Assembly: GCF_013377885.1 (NCBI RefSeq)
Contig: NZ_JABKAU010000005.1
Span: 62,001-126,000, forward strand
Length of the DNA: 64,000 nt
DNA from: Hymenobacter lapidiphilus
Lineage (GTDB): Bacteria > Bacteroidota > Bacteroidia > Cytophagales > Hymenobacteraceae
Direction: 5' to 3'
The position numbers were made by a program, and so were the translations under genes. This document shows, piece after piece, positions 7,707 to 16,330 of this stretch (position 1 is its first letter; every line of letters begins with the position of its first letter). The notes beneath the pieces are model-generated. The model did no database searches and was not told where the DNA came from. It was given only the letters and a program-made list of their open reading frames with translations.

Positions 7707-10373
7707 ATGAACCAGGAGCAGCAACGGCAGCAGGAACTGCGCGATGGGAAAGCTAAGTGGCACCGCTTCGGCCCCTACGTGTCGGATAGGCAATGGGGTA
7801 CCGTGCGCGAAGACTACTCGGCCGATGGCCAGCCCTGGACTTATACCACCCACGATATGGCCCGCTCGTATGCCTACCGCTGGGGCGAGGAGGGCATTGG
7901 TGGCGTCAGCGACGACCAGCAGCTGCTGTGTCTGGCGCCGGCTTTCTGGAACGGGCAGGACGCTATTCTGAAGGAGCGGCTGTTTGGGTTGGCCGGCCCC
8001 GAAGGCAACCACGGGGAGGATGTGAAGGAACTGTATTACTACCTCGACAACACGCCCACCCATTCCTACATGCGGATGCTCTACAAGTATCCGCAGCACG
8101 CTTTTCCGTACGACTGGCTAGTAACCGAAAATGCCCGGCGCGGCCGCGACAAGCCTGAGTTCGACCTGATTGATACGCTGGTTTTCAAGGAGAATCGCTA
8201 CTTCGATATTGTTATTGAATATGCCAAGGCCGGCCCCGACGACCTGTTGCTGCAGATTACGGTGCATAACCGCGGCGACCAGCCCGCCCCGCTGCATGTG
8301 CTGGCCCAGCTGTGGTTGCGCAACACCTGGGCCTGGGGCTACAGCCAGTACAAGCCCGAGCTGCGGGCATCCGAATCGGACGGCTCCATAACCGTTGACC
8401 ATACCAGCCTGCCCGGCTTGGAGCTGTATTGCGAGCCGGCGGATGAGCAGCCGCCCGAGCTGTTGTTCTGCGAAAACGAAACCAATGCCGGGCGCCTCTT
8501 TAACTCGAAAAATCCTTCCGTTTATTGCAAAGACGGCATCAACGACTACCTGCTGCATGGCCGGAAGCGGGCCGTAAATCCGGCCCTCCGGGGTACTAAG
8601 GCGGCCGTGCATTACCTGCTGGAGGTGCCGGCCGGCGAAAGCCGCACCGTGCGGCTGCGGCTGGCGACCCCTGGCCTCGCGCAGCCCTTCGCCGATTTCG
8701 CCCCCCTGCTAGAGCAGCGCCAACAGGAGGCCGACGCCTATTACCACGAGCTGCAGAAGGGGGTGGAGAGTGCCGACGCCCGCAATGTGCAGCGCCAGGC
8801 GCTGGCCGGCATGCTCTGGAGCAAGCAGTACTACTACTACGATGTGGCCCAGTGGCTGCGCGGCGACCCGGCCATGCCCGAGCCGCCCGCCAGCCGCCTG
8901 CACGGGCGCAACCACAGCTGGAAACAGCTCAACAACGCCGACATCATTTCGATGCCCGACAAGTGGGAGTATCCGTGGTATGCGGCCTGGGACCTGGCTT
9001 TCCATTGCCTGCCGCTGGCCATGGTCGATGCCGACTTCGCCAAAAACCAGCTCCGGCTGCTGTGCCGCGACTGGTACATGGCCCCCAACGGCCAGCTGCC
9101 GGCCTACGAGTGGAAGTTTGGTGATGTGAACCCGCCGGTACACGCCTACGCCACCTGGCGGGTGTATAAAATCGATCAGAAACAGCGCGGTGGCACCGGC
9201 GACACGGCGTTTCTGGAAAGCGTATTCCATCGGCTGCTGCTTAACTTTACGTGGTGGGTGAACCGCAAAGACCGCGACAACCGCAACGTATTCGAGGGCG
9301 GCTTTCTGGGCCTCGACAACATTGGCGTATTCGACCGTAGCGCCCCACTGCCTACCGGCGGCTACATCGAGCAGGCCGATGGCACGGCCTGGATGGCCAT
9401 GTTCGCGCTCAACATGATGCGCATTGCCCTGGAACTGTCGCGCGCTAACCCGGTATACCAGGACCTGGCCAGCAAGTTTTTCGAGCACTTCCTGTACATC
9501 GCCCAGGCCATGACCTGCGTGTCGGATGAAAGCATCGACATGTGGGACGAAGAGGATGGATTCTACTACGACGTGCTGAACACGCCCGACAGCGGCCGTT
9601 TTCCGCTGCGGGTGCGGTCCATGGTGGGCCTCATTCCGTTGTTTGCCGTGGAGGTGCTCGACACGGCTACCCTGCAGGATGTGCCCTGGTTTGTAAGCCG
9701 ACTGAACTGGTTTCTGGATAACCGCCCCGAACTGGCCGCCCTGGTAAGCCGCTGGCAGGAGCCGGGCAAGGGCCAGCGCCACCTGCTGAGTTTGCTGCGC
9801 GGCCACCGCATGAAGCTGCTGCTGCGCCGCATGCTCGATGAGGCCGAGTTCCTCTCCGGGCACGGCGTGCGTAGCCTCTCGCGCCACCACCTGCAGCACC
9901 CGTATGTGTTCGAGCACGAAAGCGACATAAACGCGAAGGTCAGCTATGAGCCGGCCGAGTCTACCACGTCGTTGTTCGGGGGCAATAGCAACTGGCGCGG
10001 CCCTGTCTGGCTGCCCACCAACTTCATGATTGTGGAGTCGTTGCAGCGGTTTTACCACTATTACGGGCCCGAGTTCAAGGTGGAATACCCCACGGGCTCG
10101 GGCACGTACTGCACGATTCTCGAAATCTCGCAGGCCCTGTCCGACCGGCTAATCAGTCTGTTTCTGCGCGATGAGAATGGCGAGCGGGCCTGCTTCGGGA
10201 CCAACCAGCAGATGCAGACCGACCCCCATTTCCGCGACCACTTGCTCTTTCACGAGTACTTCAACGGCGACACCGGCGAGGGCCTCGGCGCTACCCACCA
10301 AACCGGCTGGACCGGCCTCGTGGCCAAGCTCATTCAGCCCCACACCGATGAGATGCCGGGGATGCCTAAGTGA
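7707..10373 (+). CDS. GH63-like (MGH1-type) glucosidase
   Basis: 888 residues. The protein resembles the bacterial glycoside hydrolases related to mannosyl-oligosaccharide glucosidase: an N-terminal beta-rich region, then an (alpha/alpha)6 catalytic region with [35 protein letters not shown] and a C-terminal [14 protein letters not shown] segment. The D and E residues in these motifs are the likely catalytic pair by family analogy. No signal peptide is visible, so it is probably cytoplasmic and acts on imported alpha-glucosides or glucosylglycerate-like solutes. The true substrate is unknown. Confidence 0.85.
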   Translation: MNQEQQRQQELRDGKAKWHRFGPYVSDRQWGTVREDYSADGQPWTYTTHDMARSYAYRWGEEGIGGVSDDQQLLCLAPAFWNGQDAILKERLFGLAGPEGNHGEDVKELYYYLDNTPTHSYMRMLYKYPQHAFPYDWLVTENARRGRDKPEFDLIDTLVFKENRYFDIVIEYAKAGPDDLLLQITVHNRGDQPAPLHVLAQLWLRNTWAWGYSQYKPELRASESDGSITVDHTSLPGLELYCEPADEQPPELLFCENETNAGRLFNSKNPSVYCKDGINDYLLHGRKRAVNPALRGTKAAVHYLLEVPAGESRTVRLRLATPGLAQPFADFAPLLEQRQQEADAYYHELQKGVESADARNVQRQALAGMLWSKQYYYYDVAQWLRGDPAMPEPPASRLHGRNHSWKQLNNADIISMPDKWEYPWYAAWDLAFHCLPLAMVDADFAKNQLRLLCRDWYMAPNGQLPAYEWKFGDVNPPVHAYATWRVYKIDQKQRGGTGDTAFLESVFHRLLLNFTWWVNRKDRDNRNVFEGGFLGLDNIGVFDRSAPLPTGGYIEQADGTAWMAMFALNMMRIALELSRANPVYQDLASKFFEHFLYIAQAMTCVSDESIDMWDEEDGFYYDVLNTPDSGRFPLRVRSMVGLIPLFAVEVLDTATLQDVPWFVSRLNWFLDNRPELAALVSRWQEPGKGQRHLLSLLRGHRMKLLLRRMLDEAEFLSGHGVRSLSRHHLQHPYVFEHESDINAKVSYEPAESTTSLFGGNSNWRGPVWLPTNFMIVESLQRFYHYYGPEFKVEYPTGSGTYCTILEISQALSDRLISLFLRDENGERACFGTNQQMQTDPHFRDHLLFHEYFNGDTGEGLGATHQTGWTGLVAKLIQPHTDEMPGMPK

Positions 10374-10433
10374 AACGGGTCGTCTGCGCGGCGCCTTCAA
10401 CCCGGTCTATCCCCGATTTTAACCCCCTGAACT

Positions 10434-11048
10434 ATGGAATGGCTCGACTTTACGACCCCCATCACCGACGGTATGGCCTACTGGCCCGACAACGCGCCGG
10501 TGCGCATCCGGCGCACCTTGAGCATGGCTGATGGCGCGGCGGCCAACGTGTCGGAAATCAGTATGAGTGTGCATACGGGCACGCACGTCGATGCGCCTCT
10601 GCACTTTCTGGCCGACGGCTCCGACGCGGCCAGCCTCGATTTAAGCCACCTGATGGGGCCGGCGCTGCTGGTGGCCGTAGATTCGGAAAAGGTTATTGCA
10701 CTGGCCGACGTAGAGCACCTGAGGCTGGAAAAGGGTAGCCGGGTGCTGTTTAAAACCCGCAACTCCGCCCGCAACTGGTCAACAGAGCCTTTCAACCCCG
10801 ACTTTGTGCGCCTTGGGGCCGAAGCCGCCGCCTGGCTGCGCGATAAAGGCGTGGTGTGCGTGGGCGTCGATTACCTCTCGGTCGGCAACGCCGACACCCA
10901 TCATATCCTGCTTGGCTCGGGCATCAGCGTAATCGAGGGCCTGGCCCTGCAGCACGCGCAGCCCGGCGAGTACGAGCTGTTGTGCCTGCCGCTGAAAATA
11001 AAAGGCACCGATGGGGCCCCCGCCCGCGTACTGGCCCGTAAGCTGTAG
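10434..11048 (+). CDS. Cyclase-family metal-dependent hydrolase (kynurenine formamidase-like)
   Basis: 204 residues with the metal-binding signature HTGTHVDAPLHF (residues about 43-54), typical of the cyclase/KynB family. A conserved GVDYLSVG segment and a C-terminal LPLKIKGTDGAPARV tail also match. Members hydrolyse N-formylkynurenine, isatin or related amides and lactones. No other tryptophan catabolic gene is nearby, so KynB function is not claimed. It lies 60 bp after the glucosidase gene on the same strand and might act on a lactone, but that is speculation. Confidence 0.85.
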   Translation: MEWLDFTTPITDGMAYWPDNAPVRIRRTLSMADGAAANVSEISMSVHTGTHVDAPLHFLADGSDAASLDLSHLMGPALLVAVDSEKVIALADVEHLRLEKGSRVLFKTRNSARNWSTEPFNPDFVRLGAEAAAWLRDKGVVCVGVDYLSVGNADTHHILLGSGISVIEGLALQHAQPGEYELLCLPLKIKGTDGAPARVLARKL

Positions 11049-11149
11049 AAACAGAAAGCTAGGAGCGGCCTTCCGAAACGAGCATATCGCTCAGCTTGCT
11101 GGGCCTGTTACGTATCGGTTCTGTTCGCTCATTCAGTCAATCTCACCGC

Positions 11150-12127
11150 ATGAAAAAGACGCAAATAGGAATTATTGGCTTGGGTAAGATGGGGGCGGGC
11201 CTGGCCCAGCAGGCCGTTGAGAGGGGATACCCCGTAGTGGGCATGGACATCCGGCCCCGGCCCGACCTTGAGAACGATAGCCTGCGCGTGGTAACTACCG
11301 TGGCCGAGCTGGCGCAGCAATTGGAGCGCCCGCGCAAGGTATTCCTTTACATTCCGGCCGGTGCGGCCGTCGATGGCCTGATTGACCAGCTGGAGCCGTA
11401 TTTTGAGGAAGGCGACATCATCGTGGACGGCGGCAACTCGTACTGGGGCGACTCCATTCGCCGCGCCGACCGGCTGCAGCGCAAGGGTATTTACTTTATC
11501 GACTGCGGCACCAGCGGCGGCCCCACCGGTGCCCGCAACGGCGCCTGCTACATGGTGGGCGGCGAGGCGGCAGCCGTAAGTCAGCTGAAAGACTTTTTCG
11601 TGGATACCGCTGTGCCCGAGGGCTTCCTGCACACCGGCCCGGCCGGCACGGGCCACTACGTGAAGCTGGTGCACAACGGCATCGAATTCGGCATGCTGCA
11701 GGCTATTGGCGAGGGCATGGGCATGCTCACGCACTTTCGCGAAGAACTCGACATCAGCGCCATTCTGGGCCTGTGGAACAACGGCTCGGTGGTGCGCTCG
11801 TGGCTGGTGCAACTCATGAAACAGATGTACGATCAGAAAGGCGGTAGCTTCGATGTGCCCAGCTACATTGAAGACACAGGCGAAGTGAACTGGCTGGTGG
11901 CCGATGCCCTGCGTATGGAAGTGCCCATTCCGGTCATTTCGCAGTCAATCATGCAGCTCTTCACTTCCCGCGACCAAAACCCTACCTGGGCCAAGGCTAT
12001 TGCCATGATGCGCCATGGCTTTGGCGGCCACCCCTACGGCGAAGATGAAGGACTGAAGCACGAACGACGCTTTGGCCGCGTGGGCGAGTACGAAATGCCG
12101 AAATTTGCCAAAGGCGAGGAGGGGTGA
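11150..12127 (+). CDS. gnd: 6-phosphogluconate dehydrogenase (decarboxylating), short form
   Basis: 325 residues. The NAD(P)-binding motif is GIIGLGKMGAGLA at the N-terminus, and the substrate motif is CGTSGGPTGARNGACYMVGG. ATG 11150 (MKKTQIGIIG) is chosen; 18 in-frame codons upstream do not resemble the family. The length near 300-330 residues marks the short GntZ/YqeC-like branch, often NAD-dependent, rather than the 470-residue enteric Gnd. It converts 6-phosphogluconate to ribulose 5-phosphate and CO2. Confidence 0.93.
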   Translation: MKKTQIGIIGLGKMGAGLAQQAVERGYPVVGMDIRPRPDLENDSLRVVTTVAELAQQLERPRKVFLYIPAGAAVDGLIDQLEPYFEEGDIIVDGGNSYWGDSIRRADRLQRKGIYFIDCGTSGGPTGARNGACYMVGGEAAAVSQLKDFFVDTAVPEGFLHTGPAGTGHYVKLVHNGIEFGMLQAIGEGMGMLTHFREELDISAILGLWNNGSVVRSWLVQLMKQMYDQKGGSFDVPSYIEDTGEVNWLVADALRMEVPIPVISQSIMQLFTSRDQNPTWAKAIAMMRHGFGGHPYGEDEGLKHERRFGRVGEYEMPKFAKGEEG

Positions 12128-12136
12128 GGTAACTGA

Positions 12137-12313
12137 ACGGTCATTCTGAGCATGTGGCGCATAGAGCCAGTGTCGGAGTGCAGTCGAAGAATCTCTACTG
12201 CTTCGTTGATTCATTATCCTCAAGGAAACGGGGCGGGCAAGCAGCGAAGCGGTAGAGATTCTTCGACTGCGCTCCGACACTGGCTCTATGCGCCACATGC
12301 TCAGAATGACCGT
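12137..12313. repeat. Family-A fold-back repeat, copy A2 (69-bp arms)
   Basis: Arms 12137-12205 and 12245-12313 match at 67 of 69 positions around a 39-bp loop. The outer end (GGTCATTCTGAGC) and inner end (GAAGAATCTCTACTGCTTCG) are shared with other family-A copies, while the middle part is copy-specific. It starts 10 bp after the gnd stop and may end transcripts. Confidence 0.92.
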
Positions 12314-12375
12314 ACTCACCACCCTTCACCCCAATCCAAAGCCAACTATCCTTTCTGTTCTGCTGTTCTCCTTCT

Positions 12376-13110
12376 GTGACTGACCCAACTGCTACTCCTC
12401 TGCCTGCCCGCCCCGATCTGCTGCGCATCCCCTACGATGACTACCGCGCCCTGCCGGCCATTGCCAACTCCGACCTCTCGCGCCTGCGTGACGCCCTCAA
12501 TGGCCGTCCGCCGCGGCCCCATAGCAGCGTAGGCGGGGCGCTGGGCCTGGGCACGGCCTTTCACACGGCCCTGCTCGAGCCCGACCTCTACGAATCGGGC
12601 CAGCCCGGCATCAACGACACGCTCATCTGGTGGATGGTGGAGGGCGTGCAGCTCGACCCCGAGGTAAAGGTGCTGCTTGAGGTGGGCACGCCCGAGCCCA
12701 GCTGCATCTTCACCGAGCCCGTTACGGGCACGCTCTGCAAGCTGCGCGCCGATCTGGTCATCGACCACCCCGGCCACCCCTACACCGTCGTTGATTTCAA
12801 AACCACGATGGCCCGCGACTACAACCACTTCGTGGAGCAGTGTACCTACTACGATTACGACCGGCAGGCTGCCTTTTATGCCGATGCGCTGCAGGCCGAA
12901 CGGTTTTTGCTGATTGGCGTTCAGAAAACGGAGCCATTTAAAGTGTTCGTGTATGCTGTGCCTCCGCTAATGCGTTCGGAAGGCCGGGCCAAGTACTTGC
13001 GCCTGCTGCACCTGCTACACCCCGAGGCGCCCGTGCCGCTGTCGGTGCTGCCGGCCGTGCGCAATGTGCGCCATGCGTTAAGCGGCGAGCCGGATGATGA
13101 ACCCGCGTAG
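12376..13110 (+). CDS. RecE/exodeoxyribonuclease VIII-like PD-(D/E)XK protein
   Basis: 244 residues from a GTG at 12376; no nearby ATG. The segment NSDLSRL and later GLGTAFHTALLEPD match the N-terminal conserved part of RecE-like (DUF3799) nucleases, and RADLVID, VVDFKTT and Q-x2-YY-x-YDRQAAFY match the PD-(D/E)XK core (acidic D, then D-x-K, then Q-x6-Y). In phages and Rac-type prophages the family resects double-stranded DNA with a RecT partner. Here there is no RecT, Beta or phage gene, so it is an orphan of unknown use. Confidence 0.8.
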   Translation: MTDPTATPLPARPDLLRIPYDDYRALPAIANSDLSRLRDALNGRPPRPHSSVGGALGLGTAFHTALLEPDLYESGQPGINDTLIWWMVEGVQLDPEVKVLLEVGTPEPSCIFTEPVTGTLCKLRADLVIDHPGHPYTVVDFKTTMARDYNHFVEQCTYYDYDRQAAFYADALQAERFLLIGVQKTEPFKVFVYAVPPLMRSEGRAKYLRLLHLLHPEAPVPLSVLPAVRNVRHALSGEPDDEPA

Positions 13111-13152
13111 GAGCCGATAGAGCAGGTTAAATAAAAATATGCGCATAAAAAC

Positions 13153-13183
13153 TTGCAAATATTATAGCAACTTGTTATACTTG
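13153..13183 (+). promoter_or_regulatory. Promoter of the asnA leader transcript
   Basis: TATACTTG at 13176-13183 differs from TAnnTTTG at one base, and TTG at 13153-13155 lies 20 bp upstream as the -33 box. Transcription would begin near 13190, about 22 bases before the leader peptide ATG. Confidence 0.6.
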
Positions 13184-13211
13184 TGAACTCCTGAATAAAC
13201 GGAGTATTCCA

Positions 13212-13301
13212 ATGCGCCACTTCCGCAATATCCGCCAGAATAATAATTCGAATAATAATATTATTCGGGACTGGAAGGCTATTGCTCCCTGGGAAAAATA
13301 A
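13212..13301 (+). CDS. Asparagine-rich attenuator leader peptide of asnA
   Basis: A 29-codon open frame begins MRHFRNIRQNNNSNNNII and ends WEK before TAA 13299. Seven of 29 codons are Asn, six of them in the run NNNSNNN, and all are AAT, whereas the downstream gene uses AAC almost throughout. A GGAG at 13200-13203 is a plausible ribosome binding site. It precedes an intrinsic terminator and asnA. By analogy with the trp and his leaders, stalling at Asn codons when Asn-tRNA is short would favour readthrough. Confidence 0.85.
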   Translation: MRHFRNIRQNNNSNNNIIRDWKAIAPWEK

Positions 13302-13352
13302 AAATCAATAAGTGATTTTTTCTCAAGCCTTCCTCCCCGGAAGGCTTTTTTT
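13267..13352 (+). promoter_or_regulatory. Antiterminator/terminator switch (asparagine attenuator)
   Basis: The terminator is AAGCCTTCC (13325-13333), loop TCCCC, GGAAGGCTT (13339-13347), then a T-run to 13352. Inside the leader frame, GGAAGGCT at 13273-13280 is an exact copy of the terminator 3' arm and can pair with AGCCTTCC (13326-13333). GGGA at 13267-13270 can add four pairs with TCCC (13334-13337) across a two-base bulge, giving a 12-bp antiterminator that excludes the terminator. A second hairpin, CGAATAATA with TATTATTCG (13249-13267), covers the last Asn codons. Confidence 0.8.
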
Positions 13353-13513
13353 GTGCTTTTGAAGCAGAAATAACCCTATAAGGGGTCGTTGCTGAGTCGG
13401 AACTGAAAGTTATTTAACGGAATAAAAAATCGAAAAAATGCTCCGGCAGGAGTAGGGAAACCTGTGTGCCTTTTTGAAAAAAAAATCTCTCAAACCTTTT
13501 AAAAAACAGCCCC

Positions 13514-14536
13514 ATGATTACCGCCGAAATGACCACCACCGACCTGCTTGAAACCGAAGAGGCAATTAGCCTGGTGAAAAGCGTATTTGCCCGCGAACTG
13601 GCCCGCCGCCTGCGCCTGAGCTGTGTTTCGGCCCCCATTGCCGTGCTCGATGGCACCGGCATCAACGACGACCTGAACGGGGTAGAGCGGCCGGTAGTTT
13701 TCCTGGTAAAGGCCCTGGCCGAGCGCCGGGCAGTAGTAGTGCATTCGCTGGCCAAGTGGAAACGGTTGCGGCTGCACGAGCTGGGCATAGCGGCCGGCCG
13801 TGGCCTACTCACCGATATGCGCGCCCTGCGCCCCGACGAAGACTACTCGCCCATCCACTCCATCTACGTTGATCAGTGGGATTGGGAGCAGTGCATAACC
13901 GCCGAGCAGCGCACGCCGGAGTTCCTGCGCGCCACCGTCGAGCAGATTTATGAGGCCCTGCGGGCTACTGAGGCCGAAGTGGCTGCCCGATACCCTGATA
14001 TTCTGCCGGTGTTACCCGGCCGCATCACGTTCCTGCACGCCGAGGACCTGCTGCGCCAGTATCCCGAGCTCACGCCTAAAGAGCGCGAGCACGAGGCCGC
14101 CCGGCAGTACGGTGCCGTATTTCTGATGGGCATTGGGGGCGCACTCGGCAACGGGGAGGCCCACGACGGCCGCGCCCCCGATTACGACGACTGGAGCACC
14201 GAAACGGCCCCCGGCTACCGGGGCCTCAACGGCGACCTGCTGGTGTGGCACCCCGTGCTACAAACGGCCCTCGAACTCTCGTCGATGGGTATTCGGGTGG
14301 ATAGCCTGGCGCTGATGCGGCAACTGAAAGTGCGCGGCTGCGAGCAGCGCCAGGAGCTGGATTTCCATGGGCGGCTACTGCGGGGCGAACTGCCTGAGAG
14401 CATTGGGGGCGGTATTGGCCAGAGCCGGGTGTGCATGTTTATGCTCCGCAAAGGCCACATTGGCGAGGTGCAGGTGAGCATCTGGCCCGAGGAAGTGCGC
14501 CGCGAACTGGCCGACGCAGGGGTTACGTTGCTGTAA
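13514..14536 (+). CDS. asnA: Aspartate-ammonia ligase (asparagine synthetase A)
   Basis: 340 residues, close to the usual 330. The AsnA pattern is clear: EEAISLVKSVFARELARRLRL at the N-terminus, APIAVLDGTGINDDLNGVERPV, VHSLAKWKR, SIYVDQWDWE, and a C-terminal GGIGQSRVCMFMLRKGHIGEVQ segment related to class II aminoacyl-tRNA synthetase motif 3. It makes asparagine from aspartate, ammonia and ATP (AMP-forming). ATG 13514 is the first in frame; ATG 13529 is an alternative. The 162-base stretch between terminator and start holds no further gene. Regulation by the upstream leader is inferred. Confidence 0.95.
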   Translation: MITAEMTTTDLLETEEAISLVKSVFARELARRLRLSCVSAPIAVLDGTGINDDLNGVERPVVFLVKALAERRAVVVHSLAKWKRLRLHELGIAAGRGLLTDMRALRPDEDYSPIHSIYVDQWDWEQCITAEQRTPEFLRATVEQIYEALRATEAEVAARYPDILPVLPGRITFLHAEDLLRQYPELTPKEREHEAARQYGAVFLMGIGGALGNGEAHDGRAPDYDDWSTETAPGYRGLNGDLLVWHPVLQTALELSSMGIRVDSLALMRQLKVRGCEQRQELDFHGRLLRGELPESIGGGIGQSRVCMFMLRKGHIGEVQVSIWPEEVRRELADAGVTLL

Positions 14537-14565
14537 GCTGCCGCGCAAAAGCTGGATAAGCAGAG

Positions 14566-14608
14566 AGGTGGAGAAGCAGGGCCAGTGGCCGGTGCTTCTC
14601 CACCTTTC
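14566..14608 (+). terminator. Strong hairpin after asnA
   Basis: AGGTGGAGAAGCA (14566-14578) pairs with TGCTTCTCCACCT (14593-14605), followed by a short TTTCT. It lies 29 bases after the asnA stop. Confidence 0.7.
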
Positions 14609-14701
14609 TGCGTGGGGCCGGGCGTAACCGGTACCACAAGCAGTACGTTGAATAAACGGGCCGACTGCGGCCTGTATTCCTTCATCTGAACCTATCTGCT
14701 C

Positions 14702-15052
14702 ATGGCTGCCAACGACCACGATTCCGACACTATTTACACCGAATTCAAAAGCGACGTGAACATGACGGCGACGGAGCTGGAGAAGTGGCTGAAAACCGAC
14801 GAGTCGAAGTCGGTGGGCCAGGACAGCGGCGACGGCAGCAGCATCGGCCACCATTCGGGCGAGAAAATCGTGCAGATTCTGCAGAAGAAAAAGGCCGACC
14901 TTACCACCGCCGACTACGACCATATGCACAAGGTGCATAGCTACATCAGCCGCCACCTAGCCCAGGGCGGCCCCGACGACAAGAGCAAAACCAGCACCTC
15001 GCCCTGGCGCTACTCCCTGATGAACTGGGGCCACGATCCACTGAAAAAGTAG
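14702..15052 (+). CDS. DUF3140-like small protein
   Basis: 116 residues. The pattern of MTATELEKWLKTDES, GEKIVQILQKKKADLT, HMHKVHSYISRHLAQ and WRYSLMNWGHDPLKK matches my memory of the DUF3140 family, which is sometimes annotated as DNA-binding without strong proof. It is charged and soluble, with no signal peptide. Function is unknown. It stands alone between asnA and a family-B repeat. Confidence 0.75.
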   Translation: MAANDHDSDTIYTEFKSDVNMTATELEKWLKTDESKSVGQDSGDGSSIGHHSGEKIVQILQKKKADLTTADYDHMHKVHSYISRHLAQGGPDDKSKTSTSPWRYSLMNWGHDPLKK

Positions 15053-15073
15053 CAAGCCCAAGCGACGGTATAC

Positions 15074-15246
15074 GTCTATCAGCACGTTGTAGGGGCGGGG
15101 CTTGTCCCCGCCCGCCGTTGAACGATTACCGTTGAGCGAGTACTATCGAACGAGTACCGTTGAACGAGTACTATTGAACGAGTATCGTTGCAGGGGTGCG
15201 AACGGCGGGCGGGGACAAGCCCCGCCCCTACAACGTGCTGATAGAC
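15074..15246. repeat. Family-B fold-back repeat B2 with internal 14-bp tandem repeats
   Basis: The outer arms (15074 onward and up to 15246) are complementary through GTCTATCAGCACGTTGTAGGGG and the GGGGCTTGTCCCC core. The loop holds five 14-bp tandem units (15124-15193) of the form GAGTACYRTTGAAC. The element begins 21 bp after the DUF3140 gene stop. Confidence 0.9.
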
Positions 15247-15290
15247 ACGAGCCATTGTTTTGCATAAGGCCGCCGCAAAGCAGCCAGCGG

Positions 15291-16136
15291 CTACACGTGA
15301 ACTGTGAGCACAGGCGGAGCAGCGTGCAGGGCTACCGATTCGGAGATGCTGCCCTGCAGCAGGTGGCTGAAGGCGGAGCGGCCGTGGGTGAGCATCACTA
15401 CAAGGTCGGCGTGAGCCTGCTCGGCAAAGCGCGGGATGCCGGTGCTGACGCGGGGGGAGTCGAACACGTCGGGCTCGTAGTGGCTGAACTGGTGGCGCTT
15501 GGCAAATGTATGAATGGCCTCCAGTGCCCTGGCATGGTGGCCGGCGCTGGGCACCACATCGAGCAGGTGCAGCATAGCATCCGGAAAGAGGTTTAACAGC
15601 TGCTGCAGCGCGGGTACTGCCTGGTTGGCTTCGGCTGAGAAGTCGGAGGCAAATACCAGGTGGCGCACATCGAAATTATTGACCGGATGCTTCACTGTGA
15701 GCACCGGGCAGGGAGCATCGCGCATGATCTGCTCGGTGTACGAACTAAGGAAAAAACGGGTCCAGGAGGTGTTTTCATGCGACCCCAGCACTACCAGATC
15801 AATGTTTCGCTCGCGGATGGTTTCCGGAATGGCTGTTTCGGGCTCCTCGGTGAGTACCAGCTCTTGTACCGGCACGCCGGGAGCCAGCTCCTGGGCCTGG
15901 GCCATCAGCTCGTGCATGCGGCGCTTAACGGCCTGCAGGCTTTTGAGCACGTACACGTCGTTGAGGCCATGGTTGCCCACCAGCCCGCCGGTGGTGGAAA
16001 TATGGGAGTCGATGGGAGGTACGAAGCAGTGCAGCAGCAGCAGGTGTCCCCCACTGCGTTGCGCCAATTGCAACGCCGCCTCAAAGGCATACCGGGATTC
16101 GGGGGAGAAATCGGTAGGAACCAGAACGTTTTTCAT
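15291..16136 (-). CDS. Tandem-domain universal stress protein
   Basis: 281 residues from ATG 16136 (MKNVLVPTDFSPES); 44 upstream in-frame residues are not Usp-like. The first UspA domain spans about 1-145 and the second (VRHLVFASDFSAEANQ) about 150-280. Each repeats the alpha/beta Usp fold, and GRSAFSHLLQGSISESV near the C-terminus resembles the G-2x-G-9x-G-(S/T) ATP-binding motif. Usp proteins respond to starvation and oxidative stress. It is convergent with the DUF3140 gene. Confidence 0.93.
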   Translation of the reverse strand: MKNVLVPTDFSPESRYAFEAALQLAQRSGGHLLLLHCFVPPIDSHISTTGGLVGNHGLNDVYVLKSLQAVKRRMHELMAQAQELAPGVPVQELVLTEEPETAIPETIRERNIDLVVLGSHENTSWTRFFLSSYTEQIMRDAPCPVLTVKHPVNNFDVRHLVFASDFSAEANQAVPALQQLLNLFPDAMLHLLDVVPSAGHHARALEAIHTFAKRHQFSHYEPDVFDSPRVSTGIPRFAEQAHADLVVMLTHGRSAFSHLLQGSISESVALHAAPPVLTVHV

Positions 16137-16330
16137 GGTGCGGTGGCGAAAGGTGGGTGAAATCTGCCGACAACCAGCAGCAGGAGAGTGTCTTAATATA
16201 TAGATAAAGTAGTTTATTTGCAACTGCCGACGCCTCGCAAACCCTGCCAGTATTGAGCCGACGCCCACCCGAAACGGCCGATTGGCCGCGCTGCCCGTTA
16301 CTTTGTCGTCCTACGCCTGTTAGGGAGCCT

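Noticed and set aside
15124..15193. Five 14-bp repeats as a possible CRISPR array
   Set aside because: The units are contiguous with no spacers and lie in the loop of a fold-back repeat.
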